Source: Paenibacillus_AA sp045062745
Lineage (GTDB): Bacteria; Bacillota; Bacilli; Paenibacillales; NBRC-103111
Reading direction: 5' to 3'
DNA length: 64,000 bases
NCBI RefSeq assembly: GCF_045062745.1
Contig: NZ_JBJGED010000017.1
Coordinates: 1-64,000 of the forward strand
Part shown: piece by piece, positions 51,097-60,446 of the stretch
Numbering within the stretch: the first letter of the stretch is position 1
Layout of the letters: each line of letters begins with the position of its first letter
Notes under the pieces: model-generated
The model's input: the letters and a program-made list of their open reading frames with translations, nothing else
Database searches by the model: none
Told to the model about the DNA's origin: nothing
Made by a program: the position numbers and the translations under genes

Positions 51097-51882
51097 CTAA
51101 GCTTGCAGCACCCGATTCAGGAAATGATTCATCAGCAGCGGAAGGGAAATCAAGATCGGCGGGTCGTCGAGCCGCGGCCGGTGAAGCATGACTTGCTGGT
51201 GCGGTACGGGGGACCAGGGCTCTACCACGATCGGTTCTCTCGACCGGGTCCGCAGCGTCGTCTGCGGCAGTAGAATATCCAAGGTCTCCGAGCCCCAGGA
51301 CACGGATGTGGCCATGAGATAATACGTACCCGGCTTCACATTGGCGAAGCTGAAGCTGCCGAGCGATGACAGCAGCGTCCCGTGGATCGGCATGCCTTCC
51401 GGAATCGGCTTGGCGAACAGGCCGATCAGGATGACCCCCTGGAACGGCATCTCCGCCTGTACCGTCCCTTCCACTGTGGCGTATTCGGGCAGGCTGATCT
51501 GCGGCTCCCTCCAATGACTCAGCTCCCTCAGAGAACGGAAGTGGTTGTCCGCGACCAACGGGGAGTTGCGGAATTCCGATGGGGTCATCCCCACTCGCTC
51601 GGTGAACCGGGTCGTGAACGTGCCGAGGCTCTGCTGGCCGATCTCGAGTCCGACATCGCGAACGCTGAGGTTCGTACGAAGCAGCAGTTCCTTGGCCCGT
51701 TGCAGACGCAAGGCCGAGATGTAATACACGGGGGACAGGCCTACCTTTTCCTTGAAAATCCGGACGAAATGATACGGGCTGTAGGAGACGTAGGCGGCCA
51801 GTTGGCCTAGCGAGAGCGGCTCGTCGATATGTCTATGAATGTAAGCCACGGCTTCATCAATCTCAGGATATCGATCCGTCAC
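51097..51882 (-). CDS. AraC-family regulator with N-terminal HTH
   Basis: The GTG start at 51882 follows AAGGAGG (261 residues); an upstream extension is unlikely. Two AraC-type helix-turn-helices lie at the N-terminus (LSLGQLAAYVSYSPYHFVRIFKEKVG and LSVRDVGLEIGQQSLGTFTTRFTERVG). The C-terminal half is a beta-rich domain with a carboxypeptidase-regulatory-like look (GTLLSSLGSFSFANVKPGTYYLMA). It lies just upstream of the MFS pump. Confidence 0.85.
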   Translation of the reverse strand: MTDRYPEIDEAVAYIHRHIDEPLSLGQLAAYVSYSPYHFVRIFKEKVGLSPVYYISALRLQRAKELLLRTNLSVRDVGLEIGQQSLGTFTTRFTERVGMTPSEFRNSPLVADNHFRSLRELSHWREPQISLPEYATVEGTVQAEMPFQGVILIGLFAKPIPEGMPIHGTLLSSLGSFSFANVKPGTYYLMATSVSWGSETLDILLPQTTLRTRSREPIVVEPWSPVPHQQVMLHRPRLDDPPILISLPLLMNHFLNRVLQA

Positions 51883-52014
51883 TATAGCTGTACCTCCTTC
51901 CTTCCCGGCACCACACCAGATGACTTCGGAGAATCGAACGTTTGTTCCCGTATAGGTTACCACATTTCCCAGGTGTTTGGGAAGAGCGAGTTTCATCGTT
52001 TACGTAAAGTAAAC

Positions 52015-52038
52015 AAAAGGCCGCCGATAGCGGCAGCC
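52015..52038 (-). terminator. Terminator of the AHSA1/SRPBCC gene
   Basis: On the minus strand GGCTGCCG and CGGCGGCC pair over eight positions around CTAT, followed by TTTTG, 20 bases after the gene's stop. Confidence 0.55.
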
Positions 52039-52057
52039 AGGCTGCGAAATTCGCTTG

Positions 52058-52507
52058 TTAGCCGACCAATTGGTCCAACAGCGCTTCCAGACGATCCAGC
52101 GTCTCTTTGTTGCCTTCCACCGCGTACTTGCTGATTTCTTTGCACTCTTCCGCCGAATCGAACTCCATACGGAAATGAATTTTCGTCTCTTTGCCCAAGT
52201 CCTCGAACAAGACCGTAGTCACGAAATGCGGCGATGCCGTATGCTCGAATACGATACGCTCCGGCTTCACGATATCCTTGAACACATTGTGGTTCTGATA
52301 ATCCGTGCCGTCAGGACCGTGCATGATGAAGCGCCAATGGCCGCCCGGTCGGAAATCAAACTCCTGGAACGTATTCTTAAACCCGTTCGGCCCCCACCAT
52401 TTGTCCAAATGCTCCGGCTTGGTCCATACCTCGTACACAAGCTCCCGCGGGGCTTTGAACACCCGTGTCGTCAAGATCTGATTGTCCTTCACCATCGTCT
52501 CGTTCAT
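52058..52507 (-). CDS. SRPBCC/AHSA1 family protein (second)
   Basis: 149 residues with GAAGGAG upstream. ILTTRVFKAPRELVYEVWTKPEHLDKWWGPNGF and WRFIMHGPDGTDY are hallmarks of the AHSA1 group of START-like proteins. It follows the Nudix gene by six bases on the same strand, so they are co-transcribed. The ligand is unknown. Confidence 0.85.
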   Translation of the reverse strand: MNETMVKDNQILTTRVFKAPRELVYEVWTKPEHLDKWWGPNGFKNTFQEFDFRPGGHWRFIMHGPDGTDYQNHNVFKDIVKPERIVFEHTASPHFVTTVLFEDLGKETKIHFRMEFDSAEECKEISKYAVEGNKETLDRLEALLDQLVG

Positions 52508-52513
52508 TCTCGC

Positions 52514-52993
52514 TCACTCCTTCAATTGGATAGGGTTCCTTACATAATCGATCATGACCTCAAACGCATCATAACGGTATTGATGGTCGTTGCGTTCCCC
52601 CGACAGCATCAGGGGTAGAAACTGCTGGACATTGCCCGAGATGCCTCGATTATTCTTGTCCAGCACCCACTCGATGTCTTTCCAGTCCAAAATGCCTTCC
52701 GTCACACGGACCGGAGTCGGGTAGTGGTAAGTATCCGGAACGTCCGCCAAATACACGACCATGCCCGAAGTTCCGGCCGGGGTAATCCAAGTGACGGTTC
52801 CGGCCAGTTCCGGGTGTTCGATCGGGATGCCGGACTCCTCCAGCACCTCCCGGATAACGGAATGGCGCGGAGTTTCACCCGCTTCGATCTTGCCGCCGAT
52901 CCCGTTCCATGTGCCCATGTTGGGCCCGTACTGCCGGTTCAACATCAGCATCTGCCCGCCTCTGCGGATGAAGCAAAGCGTATACTTGTACAA
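52514..52993 (-). CDS. Nudix hydrolase (8-oxo-dGTP diphosphatase-like)
   Basis: 159 residues. The Nudix box GGKIEAGETPRHSVIREVLEESGI is complete, binding Mg2+ and cleaving nucleoside diphosphate bonds; MLMLNRQYGPNMGTWNGIGGK fits the MutT/YjhB branch. The start appears to be TTG, just after a stop codon of a decayed gene and with GGAAGG about 13 bases upstream, so initiation may depend on that preceding frame. Confidence 0.88.
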   Translation of the reverse strand: MYKYTLCFIRRGGQMLMLNRQYGPNMGTWNGIGGKIEAGETPRHSVIREVLEESGIPIEHPELAGTVTWITPAGTSGMVVYLADVPDTYHYPTPVRVTEGILDWKDIEWVLDKNNRGISGNVQQFLPLMLSGERNDHQYRYDAFEVMIDYVRNPIQLKE

Positions 52994-52996
52994 GCG

Positions 52997-53092
52997 CTAC
53001 AGCCGTCCTTCCCTCAGCTGGCTGACCTTCTTCTCGATGCGCTGCCGGGTCGCGTCGGCCTTGGCTTCCTCGATTACAGATCGAAACTTCAT
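52997..53092 (-). pseudogene. Remnant of a YdeI/OmpD-associated family gene
   Basis: Only a 31-residue tail is left: MKFRSVIEEAKADATRQRIEKKVSQLREG, which resembles the C-terminus of YdeI-family proteins (EEAK, T/R, RIEK, LREGK). Nothing family-like precedes it, so the 5' part is lost. It ends four bases before the Nudix start. Confidence 0.5.
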
Positions 53093-53216
53093 AGGTTCAA
53101 CTGCCTCACTTTTTATGAAGTTATAACTCACAACCAAAATATACCCTTACAGGAATATTCTTGTCAAGGAATATTTAGCGGAAATCACTTGTTTTCCTCT
53201 GCTAAATTTTACCTTG

Positions 53217-53518
53217 TTAAGACGGCCGATGCAAAACATGCTTCTTGCACGTCCGTATCCATTCAACATCTGCTATTTTGCCTATCCGGATCCGTCTTGT
53301 CCAATTCAGCAGATTAAACGCAATGCTGGCCGCTTTTCCTCCGGTAGCATAAGGAGCCATATAGCCGGACGTGAGCACAACAGCAAGGACCGCGACCAAG
53401 TAGACGTACCCGTTAACCCAATGAAACATGCGGTTGCGGACCCGCAGCTTGTCTGAGAAATTGATCGCTCACGCCGCGAAGGCCACACAAGCGAACGCCA
53501 CGTGCAAGTCCGAGGACG
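53217..53518 (-). pseudogene. Decayed DUF2306 membrane protein gene
   Basis: Translated on the minus strand, HVAFACVAFAA, a TGA stop, AINFSDKLRVRNRMFHWVNGYVYLVAVLAVV and YMAPYATGGKAASIAF follow in one frame. This resembles the DUF2306 pattern (HRWLGRIYLLAV, then ATGG). The gene has an internal stop near 53470, and both ends are missing, so it is not functional. Confidence 0.55.
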
Positions 53519-53551
53519 AAGGAAGCGGAATACGTCCGCATCTCTTACCGG

Positions 53552-53782
53552 GTGTTCCCCGCCTCCTCCGAGTGGACGCTTCACGGCCCTCTGCGAACCT
53601 TGAGTGAAGTGAAAATCAAATATATGCTGGACGAGCTGTTCCGTACAATCGATGAAATCGATACCCATAGCACGGAAGAGGAAAACGTACAGCACGTCCG
53701 CAAGCGACTCATCCTGGAACGGCCGTATTTCGTCTACCTGCTGCGACGGGAACGGTTGCGGCAGGTGCACGGGAACGGTTGA
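53552..53782 (+). CDS. Unrecognised short frame, possibly a gene remnant
   Basis: A 76-residue frame with good codon character (TLSEVKIKYMLDELFRTIDEIDTHSTEEEN, then a basic C-terminus). It lacks a clear start or ribosome binding site; the frame stays open upstream to about 53490, overlapping the DUF2306 remnant on the other strand. It may be the 3' end of a lost gene. No family is recognised. Confidence 0.25.
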   Translation: MFPASSEWTLHGPLRTLSEVKIKYMLDELFRTIDEIDTHSTEEENVQHVRKRLILERPYFVYLLRRERLRQVHGNG

Positions 53783-53796
53783 CCTCGTGCAAACAC

Positions 53797-53836
53797 AACG
53801 GGACGGAACTGAGATCCCTCATGCTCCGTCCCGTTT
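53797..53836. terminator. Bidirectional hairpin terminator
   Basis: AACGGGACGGA and TCCGTCCCGTT form a perfect 11-bp stem with a 17-base loop, next to the VOC gene stop. It would work for that gene and for anything arriving from the left. Confidence 0.7.
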
Positions 53837-53846
53837 ATGTTATTCA

Positions 53847-54269
53847 CTAATCCTCGAGCTCCCACAGTGGGTTCCATACGACTTCCCAAAGATGGCCGTC
53901 CGGGTCTTGGAAGTGGCCCGAGTATCCACCCCAGAACGCCTCATGCGCGGGGTCCGTAATGACTGCACCCGCCCGGCGCGCCTGCTCCATCACCTGGTCA
54001 ACTTCTGCCTTGCTGCCTACATTGTGGCCCAGGGTGAATTCGGCCACACTAGGCGCGGTCAGCGGAACCTTCGCCTCATGGGCGAGATCCCTGCGGTTCC
54101 AGATCGCCAGCTTCACCCCGGCCTGCAGGTCGAAGAAAGCCACCGCGCCATGCTCAAATTCCCGGCCGACGATCCCTTCTGTCGGCAGCCCCAGTCCGTC
54201 GCGATAGAAGGTCAGCGCCCTCTCCAAATCATCAACGCCCAAAGTAATAACCGTAATTCGGGGTTTCAT
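53847..54269 (-). CDS. VOC (glyoxalase/bleomycin resistance) family protein
   Basis: 140 residues with AGGAGGGG upstream. KPRITVITLGVDDLERALTFYRDGLGLP is the typical start of a vicinal-oxygen-chelate domain, and FQDPDGHLWEVVWNPLW is the second half with the metal-binding glutamate. The enzyme or binding activity cannot be told from sequence. Confidence 0.88.
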   Translation of the reverse strand: MKPRITVITLGVDDLERALTFYRDGLGLPTEGIVGREFEHGAVAFFDLQAGVKLAIWNRRDLAHEAKVPLTAPSVAEFTLGHNVGSKAEVDQVMEQARRAGAVITDPAHEAFWGGYSGHFQDPDGHLWEVVWNPLWELED

Positions 54270-54573
54270 CGTGATTAAGCCCCTCCTTTTCCAATAAGGT
54301 ACAATCAGTGTACCATAGGATCCCCGGATTCTTTAATCCGGTTAAAGAACTTGCCGCACCAAATGCATCTGAACGGTCGACGCCTCAATCAGCTCCATCG
54401 CCTGGACCATACAAGGCTGCTCATCGCGTGAGTTTACCATTGCTTTGCTTCTTCTCCTTTTTTATGAATCCAAGATAGGGGCAACAATACAAACAAGTGC
54501 TTGTAGAACGGGTGCAGCTGGCAAGCTAGACTTAGACTTGTAAGAGAAAAAGTCCAAAGAGAGGGGTTTACCC
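54270..54573. other. Intergenic region, no confident gene
   Basis: This 304-base stretch holds the upstream regions of the divergent VOC and ABC genes. A short minus-strand open frame near 54340-54430 (VQAMELIEASTVQMHLVRQVL, then stop) could be a gene remnant but has no start or recognised family. No convincing promoter was found for the ABC operon. Confidence 0.4.
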
Positions 54574-56103
54574 ATGGGTGTGAAGGCACACGCAGCAAAA
54601 CTCAGCTTAGTCGCCGTCCTGGCTACCACGGTCGCGGCTTGCGGGAAGGAGGAGGCCAAAGAGCCGGCCAAGGCGTCGGACTCGTCCAAGAACGCGCCGG
54701 TTACATTGAAAATGATGACCGCGCAGCATCCGTCCTGGCCGTACAGGGAAGATTGGCCGATCTACAAGTTCATTAAGGAAAAGACGAACATCGACTTCAA
54801 AGTGACGGTACCGGCGAGCGACTACACGACCGCGATGAATCTGGCCATCTCCTCCGGAGACATGCCGGATCTGCTGATCGTTCCCAGCTTGACCGCGGCC
54901 AACCAAAATGGAGCCAGCGGTGCGTTCCTCAATTTCTTCGATAATATGGACAAAATGCCGAACTACAAAAAATTCCTGGAGCAGCATCCCGATGTGAAGG
55001 CGGCTACCCTGTCCCCGGACGGCAAGAGCTACTACCTTCCACACTACGGCCTGGAGCAATGGTCTCGACGGTCTTGGCTGTACCGGGACGACATCTTCAA
55101 GAAGAATAATTTAACCCCTCCGACGGACTGGGACCAGATGTATACGGTGGCCAAGAAGCTGAAGGAGCTCTACCCTTCGAGCTACCCGGTCGTCATCTAT
55201 GACGCCCTCACCTCGCTGACTAACATTGCGCCTGCCTTCAACACTTGGCATGGCTCGTATGTGGATTACGAGAAGAATGAGTGGCGGTACGGACCTATTG
55301 AAGATTCGTACAAGCAAATGCTCATGACCCTGAACAAGTTCTATAAGGATGGGTTGATTCCTCCAGACTTCATGGCGATGAAGCGCGATCAGTTCAACGA
55401 CCTTCTGGCGCAGAATAAAGGGTTTATGGCAAGCGATTATATCGGGGCGATGGATGAGATTCCGGTCATCATCAAGAAATCCCCGGCCGAATTCAGTCTC
55501 GATTACATGGTGCCGCCTAAAGGCGGGGCGAACGGCAAGCCGTATAACGCCTATGGCGGCCTGCTGTCGAATGGCTTCGCGGTAGCTTCGAATTCCAAGA
55601 ACAAGGACGCGGCGCTCCGTTACCTCGATTTCCTGTACTCGCCGGAAGGCATCGATATGGCTACGTGGGGTAAAGAAGGCGAAACGTATACGGTCGAGAA
55701 CGGAAAGCGGAAGTTCAAGTCGGATTTCGCCATTCTGGGCGATCTTCGCACCAAGACGGGAATCGCCACGTATGGGGCCCATCTCGTCGTGGATATGAAC
55801 GCCTATGCCTACATGAATTCCGATAAAATGAACAAAGCGCTGAAGCAGATCCAATCAGGGAACGAAGCGAAGGTGCAGCCTCGCCTCGCTCTCACCGATC
55901 AGGAGAATGAGATCATGAATCAGACCAGTCCGGCGGTTGTCAAGTACCGGGATGAGCAAATCGCCAAGTTTATCGTCGGGCAAAAGAGCTTCGATGAATG
56001 GCCGGCCTACGTCGCGGAGATGAAGCGTCTCGGCGTCGACAAGGTGGTGGATGTGAACAAAGCCGCCTATGAGCGGAACCAGAAGGCCATGAACGCTAAG
56101 TAA
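54574..56103 (+). CDS. Extracellular sugar-binding lipoprotein (LipO-type)
   Basis: 509 residues. The signal peptide (KLSLVAVLATTVAAC) ends in a lipobox with C23 lipidated, followed by a lysine/glutamate/alanine linker. The body resembles the large Paenibacillus solute-binding proteins paired with LplB/YtcP permeases (TIDFKVTVPASDYTTAMNLAISSGDMPDLL). GAGAGGGG precedes the ATG. It probably captures an oligosaccharide or glycoside; the permeases follow after an mRNA hairpin. Confidence 0.9.
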   Translation: MGVKAHAAKLSLVAVLATTVAACGKEEAKEPAKASDSSKNAPVTLKMMTAQHPSWPYREDWPIYKFIKEKTNIDFKVTVPASDYTTAMNLAISSGDMPDLLIVPSLTAANQNGASGAFLNFFDNMDKMPNYKKFLEQHPDVKAATLSPDGKSYYLPHYGLEQWSRRSWLYRDDIFKKNNLTPPTDWDQMYTVAKKLKELYPSSYPVVIYDALTSLTNIAPAFNTWHGSYVDYEKNEWRYGPIEDSYKQMLMTLNKFYKDGLIPPDFMAMKRDQFNDLLAQNKGFMASDYIGAMDEIPVIIKKSPAEFSLDYMVPPKGGANGKPYNAYGGLLSNGFAVASNSKNKDAALRYLDFLYSPEGIDMATWGKEGETYTVENGKRKFKSDFAILGDLRTKTGIATYGAHLVVDMNAYAYMNSDKMNKALKQIQSGNEAKVQPRLALTDQENEIMNQTSPAVVKYRDEQIAKFIVGQKSFDEWPAYVAEMKRLGVDKVVDVNKAAYERNQKAMNAK

Positions 56104-56135
56104 GTCGAATCAATTAAGCAATAGGAGGAGCTGCC

Positions 56136-56167
56136 TTCGAGCCGGGGACGAATCTTCCCGGCTCGAA
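56136..56167 (+). other. Intercistronic hairpin after the binding-protein gene
   Basis: TTCGAGCCGGG and CCCGGCTCGAA form a perfect 11-bp stem with a 10-base loop and no T-run, between binding protein and permease. Such hairpins typically stabilise the upstream mRNA or partly attenuate, giving more binding protein than permease. Confidence 0.65.
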
Positions 56168-56217
56168 GGAGCCTTCAATCAATCGGAATGACAGGTTCCG
56201 CCAACCGGGGGTATGAA

Positions 56218-57138
56218 ATGTCGACACCTAGGTCAACTTCGTGGGTTCGTAACCTGAAACGCGATAAATATTTATTGCTGTTGTTTCTGCCGTGCCTGCT
56301 CTACTATCTGATTTTCAAATACGCTCCGATCTTCGGCATTGTCATCGCGTTCAAGGACTACAACTTGTACAGGGGCATTCTGGAGAGCAAGTGGGTGGGG
56401 TTCAAATGGTTTGAGCTCTTCTTCCAGAGCCCGGACTTCTTCTCGATTCTGAAAAACACGTTCCTGCTGGGGTTCTATAAGCTCATTTTCGGTTTTCCGG
56501 CGCCGATCATCCTGGCCTTGCTCCTCAATGAGGTACGGAATTCTTTCCTCAAGCGGTTCGTCCAGACGGTGAGCTATTTGCCGCATTTTATATCCAACGT
56601 GATCGTAGCGGGCATCATCACGATGTTCCTGTCGCCCCGCATCGGATTGGTCAATAATCTGTTGGACCTCATCGGCCTGGAGCGTATCAATTTCATGGTG
56701 GAATCTTCCTGGTTCCGGACGATCTATGTGTCGAGCGATATCTGGCAGCATCTCGGCTGGGGGACGATCATCTATCTGGCTGCGCTGAGTGCAGTTGATC
56801 CCCAGCAGTATGAGGCGGCGCGCATCGATGGTGCGAATCGCTGGAAGCAGACGCTTCACATTACGCTTCCCGGGATTGCTCCTGCGATCATGGTGATTCT
56901 GATTTTGGATATTGGCAGGGTCCTAGAGATCGGATTTGAGAAAGTCTTTTTGCTGGCTACTCCAGTCGTATACAGCAAGGCGGATATCATCAGCACATAT
57001 GTCTATCGGGTGGGATTGTCAGAAGGAAGATTCAGCTACGCCACGGCCATCGATCTATTCATGGGCATCATCAGCTTTATCTTCATCCTGAGTGCGAATG
57101 GGATCAGCAGGAGAGTCAGCGGCAACAGTCTTTGGTAG
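56218..57138 (+). CDS. ABC transporter permease, LplB type
   Basis: 306 residues from the ATG at 56218 (GGGGGT upstream). Six predicted helices begin with YLLLLFLPCLLYYLIF; the loop FKDYNLYRGILESKWVGFKWF is characteristic of the LplB group; the EAA loop reads EAARIDGANRWKQTLHITLPGI. It pairs with the next permease. No ATPase gene is present, so a shared one is expected. Confidence 0.92.
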   Translation: MSTPRSTSWVRNLKRDKYLLLLFLPCLLYYLIFKYAPIFGIVIAFKDYNLYRGILESKWVGFKWFELFFQSPDFFSILKNTFLLGFYKLIFGFPAPIILALLLNEVRNSFLKRFVQTVSYLPHFISNVIVAGIITMFLSPRIGLVNNLLDLIGLERINFMVESSWFRTIYVSSDIWQHLGWGTIIYLAALSAVDPQQYEAARIDGANRWKQTLHITLPGIAPAIMVILILDIGRVLEIGFEKVFLLATPVVYSKADIISTYVYRVGLSEGRFSYATAIDLFMGIISFIFILSANGISRRVSGNSLW

Positions 57139-57149
57139 GAGGTAAGCTA

Positions 57150-58013
57150 ATGCGTCAACGAAGTAATTGGTTCGATTACGTGAACGGGGCAATTCTGCTA
57201 GGCGTTGTCGTCGCCTGTCTGTATCCGTTCCTCTATATGTTGGGCGTCTCCTTCAGCGGCAGCGGACCGATCGCCCAAGGGGAAGTCTGGTTGTTGCCGA
57301 AGGAATTCAATACAGACATGTACCGGTACGTATTCCGGGACGGCCGAATCATGACCGGGTACAAGAATACGCTCATCTACGTTACTCTCGGCACGGCGGT
57401 GAGCCTGATCGTGACCTCGTTCGGGGCTTACGCCCTGTCCAAGAAGATGATGGTACTGCATAAAACGTTCATCATATTGATCGTCTTCACGATGTTCTTC
57501 AGCGGGGGCATGATCCCAACCTTCCTCGTCGTGAAATCATTGGGCTTGTTAGATACCATGTGGGCGATGGTGCTGCCGGGGGCTGTGGCGACGTGGAACC
57601 TGCTCATCATGCGCACCTTCTTCATGGGGCTGCCGAATGAGCTGGAGGAATCCGGGAAGATCGACGGACTGTCCGAGCTCGGCATCCTGTTCCGTATCGT
57701 GCTGCCGCTGTCCAAGCCGGTGCTGGCCACAATCGGGCTGTTCTATGCGGTCGGGATCTGGAACGGGTTCATGGGGGCGCTGATGTACTTGCGTGATCAT
57801 CACCTGTTCCCGCTGCAGCTGATTCTGCGCAACATCGTCCTGAGCGGCGAGATGACGAGCGCCCAGGGGCCGATCGGGGGCGAGTTCACCATCAATGAGA
57901 ACGCGTTGAAATATGCGGCCATCATGGTCTCTACCCTCCCGATTCTGCTTATCTACCCGTTTATTCAGAAGTATTTCGCCAAGGGAGCGCTGATCGGCTC
58001 GGTCAAAGGCTGA
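57150..58013 (+). CDS. ABC transporter permease, YtcP type
   Basis: 287 residues from the ATG at 57150 behind TAGGAGG, 11 bases after the first permease. Six predicted helices; the EAA loop is ESGKIDGLSELGILFRIVLPLSKPVL, and QKYFAKGALIGSVKG is the characteristic C-terminus of this group. It completes the importer. Confidence 0.92.
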   Translation: MRQRSNWFDYVNGAILLGVVVACLYPFLYMLGVSFSGSGPIAQGEVWLLPKEFNTDMYRYVFRDGRIMTGYKNTLIYVTLGTAVSLIVTSFGAYALSKKMMVLHKTFIILIVFTMFFSGGMIPTFLVVKSLGLLDTMWAMVLPGAVATWNLLIMRTFFMGLPNELEESGKIDGLSELGILFRIVLPLSKPVLATIGLFYAVGIWNGFMGALMYLRDHHLFPLQLILRNIVLSGEMTSAQGPIGGEFTINENALKYAAIMVSTLPILLIYPFIQKYFAKGALIGSVKG

Positions 58014-58034
58014 CGGAATGCAGGTTCATACGGG

Positions 58035-60290
58035 TTACGGATGCTCTAGGCGACGAAATACGGTTTTGCGGTAATCGCCGGGCGGCATCCCCGTCTCCTT
58101 CTTGAACATGCGGATGAAGGAAGTGACATTGCGATACCCGATGCTCATCCCGACATCCTGGATGGACAGCGAGGACCCCTCCAGCAACTCCTTGGCCTTG
58201 TTCAGACGAATGCCGTTCAGATGGTCGATGAAGTTCTTGCCGGTGTTCTCTTTGATATACACCGATAAGTAGCTGGCCGACATGTTCAGCTTGTGGGCGA
58301 GCATATCGAGCGAGATGTCCTCCTGGTAATGGCTCTCCAGGAGTCCCATGACGTATTGAATGAGGTCATAGCTCTCTTCCCTCTTCAGGATGACGGCTCG
58401 GGTCGCTTCCGTCAGGGCCTCCTTCAGCAGACGGTTGTAATGCCCGGGTGTCACACATTCCCGGAGGAGCTCAGGATAGTTCAAGAGTGCAGGCGGCAAG
58501 GCGATCTTCAGGAGCCCCATCGTCCTCTTCGTACGCACAAGCACGCTCTCGGAGAAGCTCAGCAGTTGGCTGGCGGTTGCCGAGTGCTGCAAGCGGTCGT
58601 CCAGCACCCGATCGATCAACAGATGGCATGCGACTTCATTCCCCGCTTGCAGATGGACGTAGAATTCTTGATCCTGATCGGTCGAGAACCCGACGAATTC
58701 TTCTGTAGGGGCCAGATCCCACAGAATCTGGGTCTCTTCCACCGGCCTGGATTGATAGACGAGGCGAAGCGCCTCCATATAAGCTTGGTCGAATTGCTCC
58801 GATGAAGCAATCAGGGAGCTGACGGCGACCGTAATGAGGTAGTAAGCGACGTCTTGATCGAAGATGAGCTTCAGCTGCCGCATTCCATCCTCGAGAGCCT
58901 CCGCCTGGTCGCTGGTCTTGTAAATGACCGACAGCAGCTGATCTGGCTCCATCTGGAACGTATGCGAGTCCGGGAACGGCTGGCGAATGGTCAGATCGAT
59001 GACTTCCCGAATGCGCTTGGTTGGGTTGCGGTATGCGGCCGGCGCATGCTCCATCCCTCGGCGGAACCGGAGCTGGTACACGATGATCGTAAAGGAGCCT
59101 TCGCCGATCGGCAATTCCTGGACCTCGTGACTATCCAGCGCCAAGTTCTTCAGGCGAACCATGTAGCTATAGTTGGTAAGCAGGGAGGCGCTGTTCTGCA
59201 GCTTCAGAAGGATCCGATTCCGCTCCTGCAGCAAGTCCTTCATATGGTTCTGGATGGCATTGAATTCCTTGATCGGACTATGGAATGTAGCCGGTTCCGT
59301 ATGCTGCATCCCCTTCATGATCATCTTGAGCGGCTGATGAATGTTCCGGCTGAACCGCCAGGAAGCGAGCAGCGCCAGAATGAGCGTACTCGCGAACAGG
59401 ATCAGGATGATCCAATTTAACTTCAGCAGTTTGGCTTTCATCAGGGAGAACGGAATGGCAGTGATGTAGGTAAACCCGGATTCCCGACCTTTCTCGAAGA
59501 AGTAGTACGTCCCCTGCTTCATCACCCAAGGGGAGTGACCGTCCCAGGCAGGCACCTTATCAGGATCCATCGGTTTGGCGGACTCGAAGATCGTGTTCTC
59601 CTTGGCATCGAGGATCAGCTGCTGGGAGCCGGGAAGGGTTAAGTTCGCCTTGTTCCACTTCTCCATGTCGACGAACGCGATGAGACTGAACGGTTCATTC
59701 GGTAAATTCAGCTCGATTGGCATCAGCAGCTTTGTCGCAGCACCGGCCCGGAGGGAGAATACGCGGCTCGGAGAAGCGGTCAGGTCGGAAGACAGCCCGT
59801 CGCTGCGCAGCCAATAGGACAAGGGGTAGTTCTTGTTCTCATAGTACTGCGTGAACATACGATCCGCATCAATCAGGGCTTCTTTCTCCAATAGAAACCC
59901 GTACGCCTTGTAATGGATCATCACGTTGTCGAAGTAATAGGAGGGGTGCGAGGTCATGGAGCTGAGCTGCTGGATGACACTCGCTACCATGGTGTAATCG
60001 AGCGAGGCTTTGCAGGCCTTGGCGCCTTGGCGGGCGATCGCCTGGACGCGTTCATCGAACTGCTGGCTGAGCAACAGGCCGCGCCAAATATTGTATTGCG
60101 ACTCGAAGCTGTCTACGTATTTTTGGGTAATGGTGCGATTGTACGTGATGATTTCTTGGTCCACATTCCGGCTGAAGTACGTGTACGACCACAGATTGAA
60201 GGAAGCCAGCAAAAGCATGACCGCCAGGAAATAGATCAGCATTTTCATAAACAAGGAATTTGTTCTGAACTTGTGCAAGGACGCGAGCAT
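58035..60290 (-). CDS. Membrane-bound AraC-type regulator with extracellular sensor domain
   Basis: 751 residues: a membrane helix near 15-36, an extracytoplasmic cache-like region (about 37-285), a second helix (LNWIILILFASTLILALLASW), a cytoplasmic linker, and a C-terminal AraC double helix-turn-helix (ISLDMLAHKLNMSASYLSVYIKENTG; LSIQDVGMSIGYRNVTSFIRMFKKETG). Such one-component receptors are common beside Paenibacillus sugar ABC loci. It is convergent with the permease genes and probably controls the whole locus. Confidence 0.9.
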   Translation of the reverse strand: MLASLHKFRTNSLFMKMLIYFLAVMLLLASFNLWSYTYFSRNVDQEIITYNRTITQKYVDSFESQYNIWRGLLLSQQFDERVQAIARQGAKACKASLDYTMVASVIQQLSSMTSHPSYYFDNVMIHYKAYGFLLEKEALIDADRMFTQYYENKNYPLSYWLRSDGLSSDLTASPSRVFSLRAGAATKLLMPIELNLPNEPFSLIAFVDMEKWNKANLTLPGSQQLILDAKENTIFESAKPMDPDKVPAWDGHSPWVMKQGTYYFFEKGRESGFTYITAIPFSLMKAKLLKLNWIILILFASTLILALLASWRFSRNIHQPLKMIMKGMQHTEPATFHSPIKEFNAIQNHMKDLLQERNRILLKLQNSASLLTNYSYMVRLKNLALDSHEVQELPIGEGSFTIIVYQLRFRRGMEHAPAAYRNPTKRIREVIDLTIRQPFPDSHTFQMEPDQLLSVIYKTSDQAEALEDGMRQLKLIFDQDVAYYLITVAVSSLIASSEQFDQAYMEALRLVYQSRPVEETQILWDLAPTEEFVGFSTDQDQEFYVHLQAGNEVACHLLIDRVLDDRLQHSATASQLLSFSESVLVRTKRTMGLLKIALPPALLNYPELLRECVTPGHYNRLLKEALTEATRAVILKREESYDLIQYVMGLLESHYQEDISLDMLAHKLNMSASYLSVYIKENTGKNFIDHLNGIRLNKAKELLEGSSLSIQDVGMSIGYRNVTSFIRMFKKETGMPPGDYRKTVFRRLEHP

Positions 60291-60446
60291 GTGGAAACCC
60301 CTTTGTTTGACAGCTTATCTCCATAGTAGCGCATAGGGCGCGATCTTGAAAATTAACAATCTTTTGGAATGTTGCCCTTTGTTTGTTCTGCTTGGGCTAT
60401 TTTATTGGAATCGGCGAGACTATTTCAATCAGAGAGCAGGGATACG

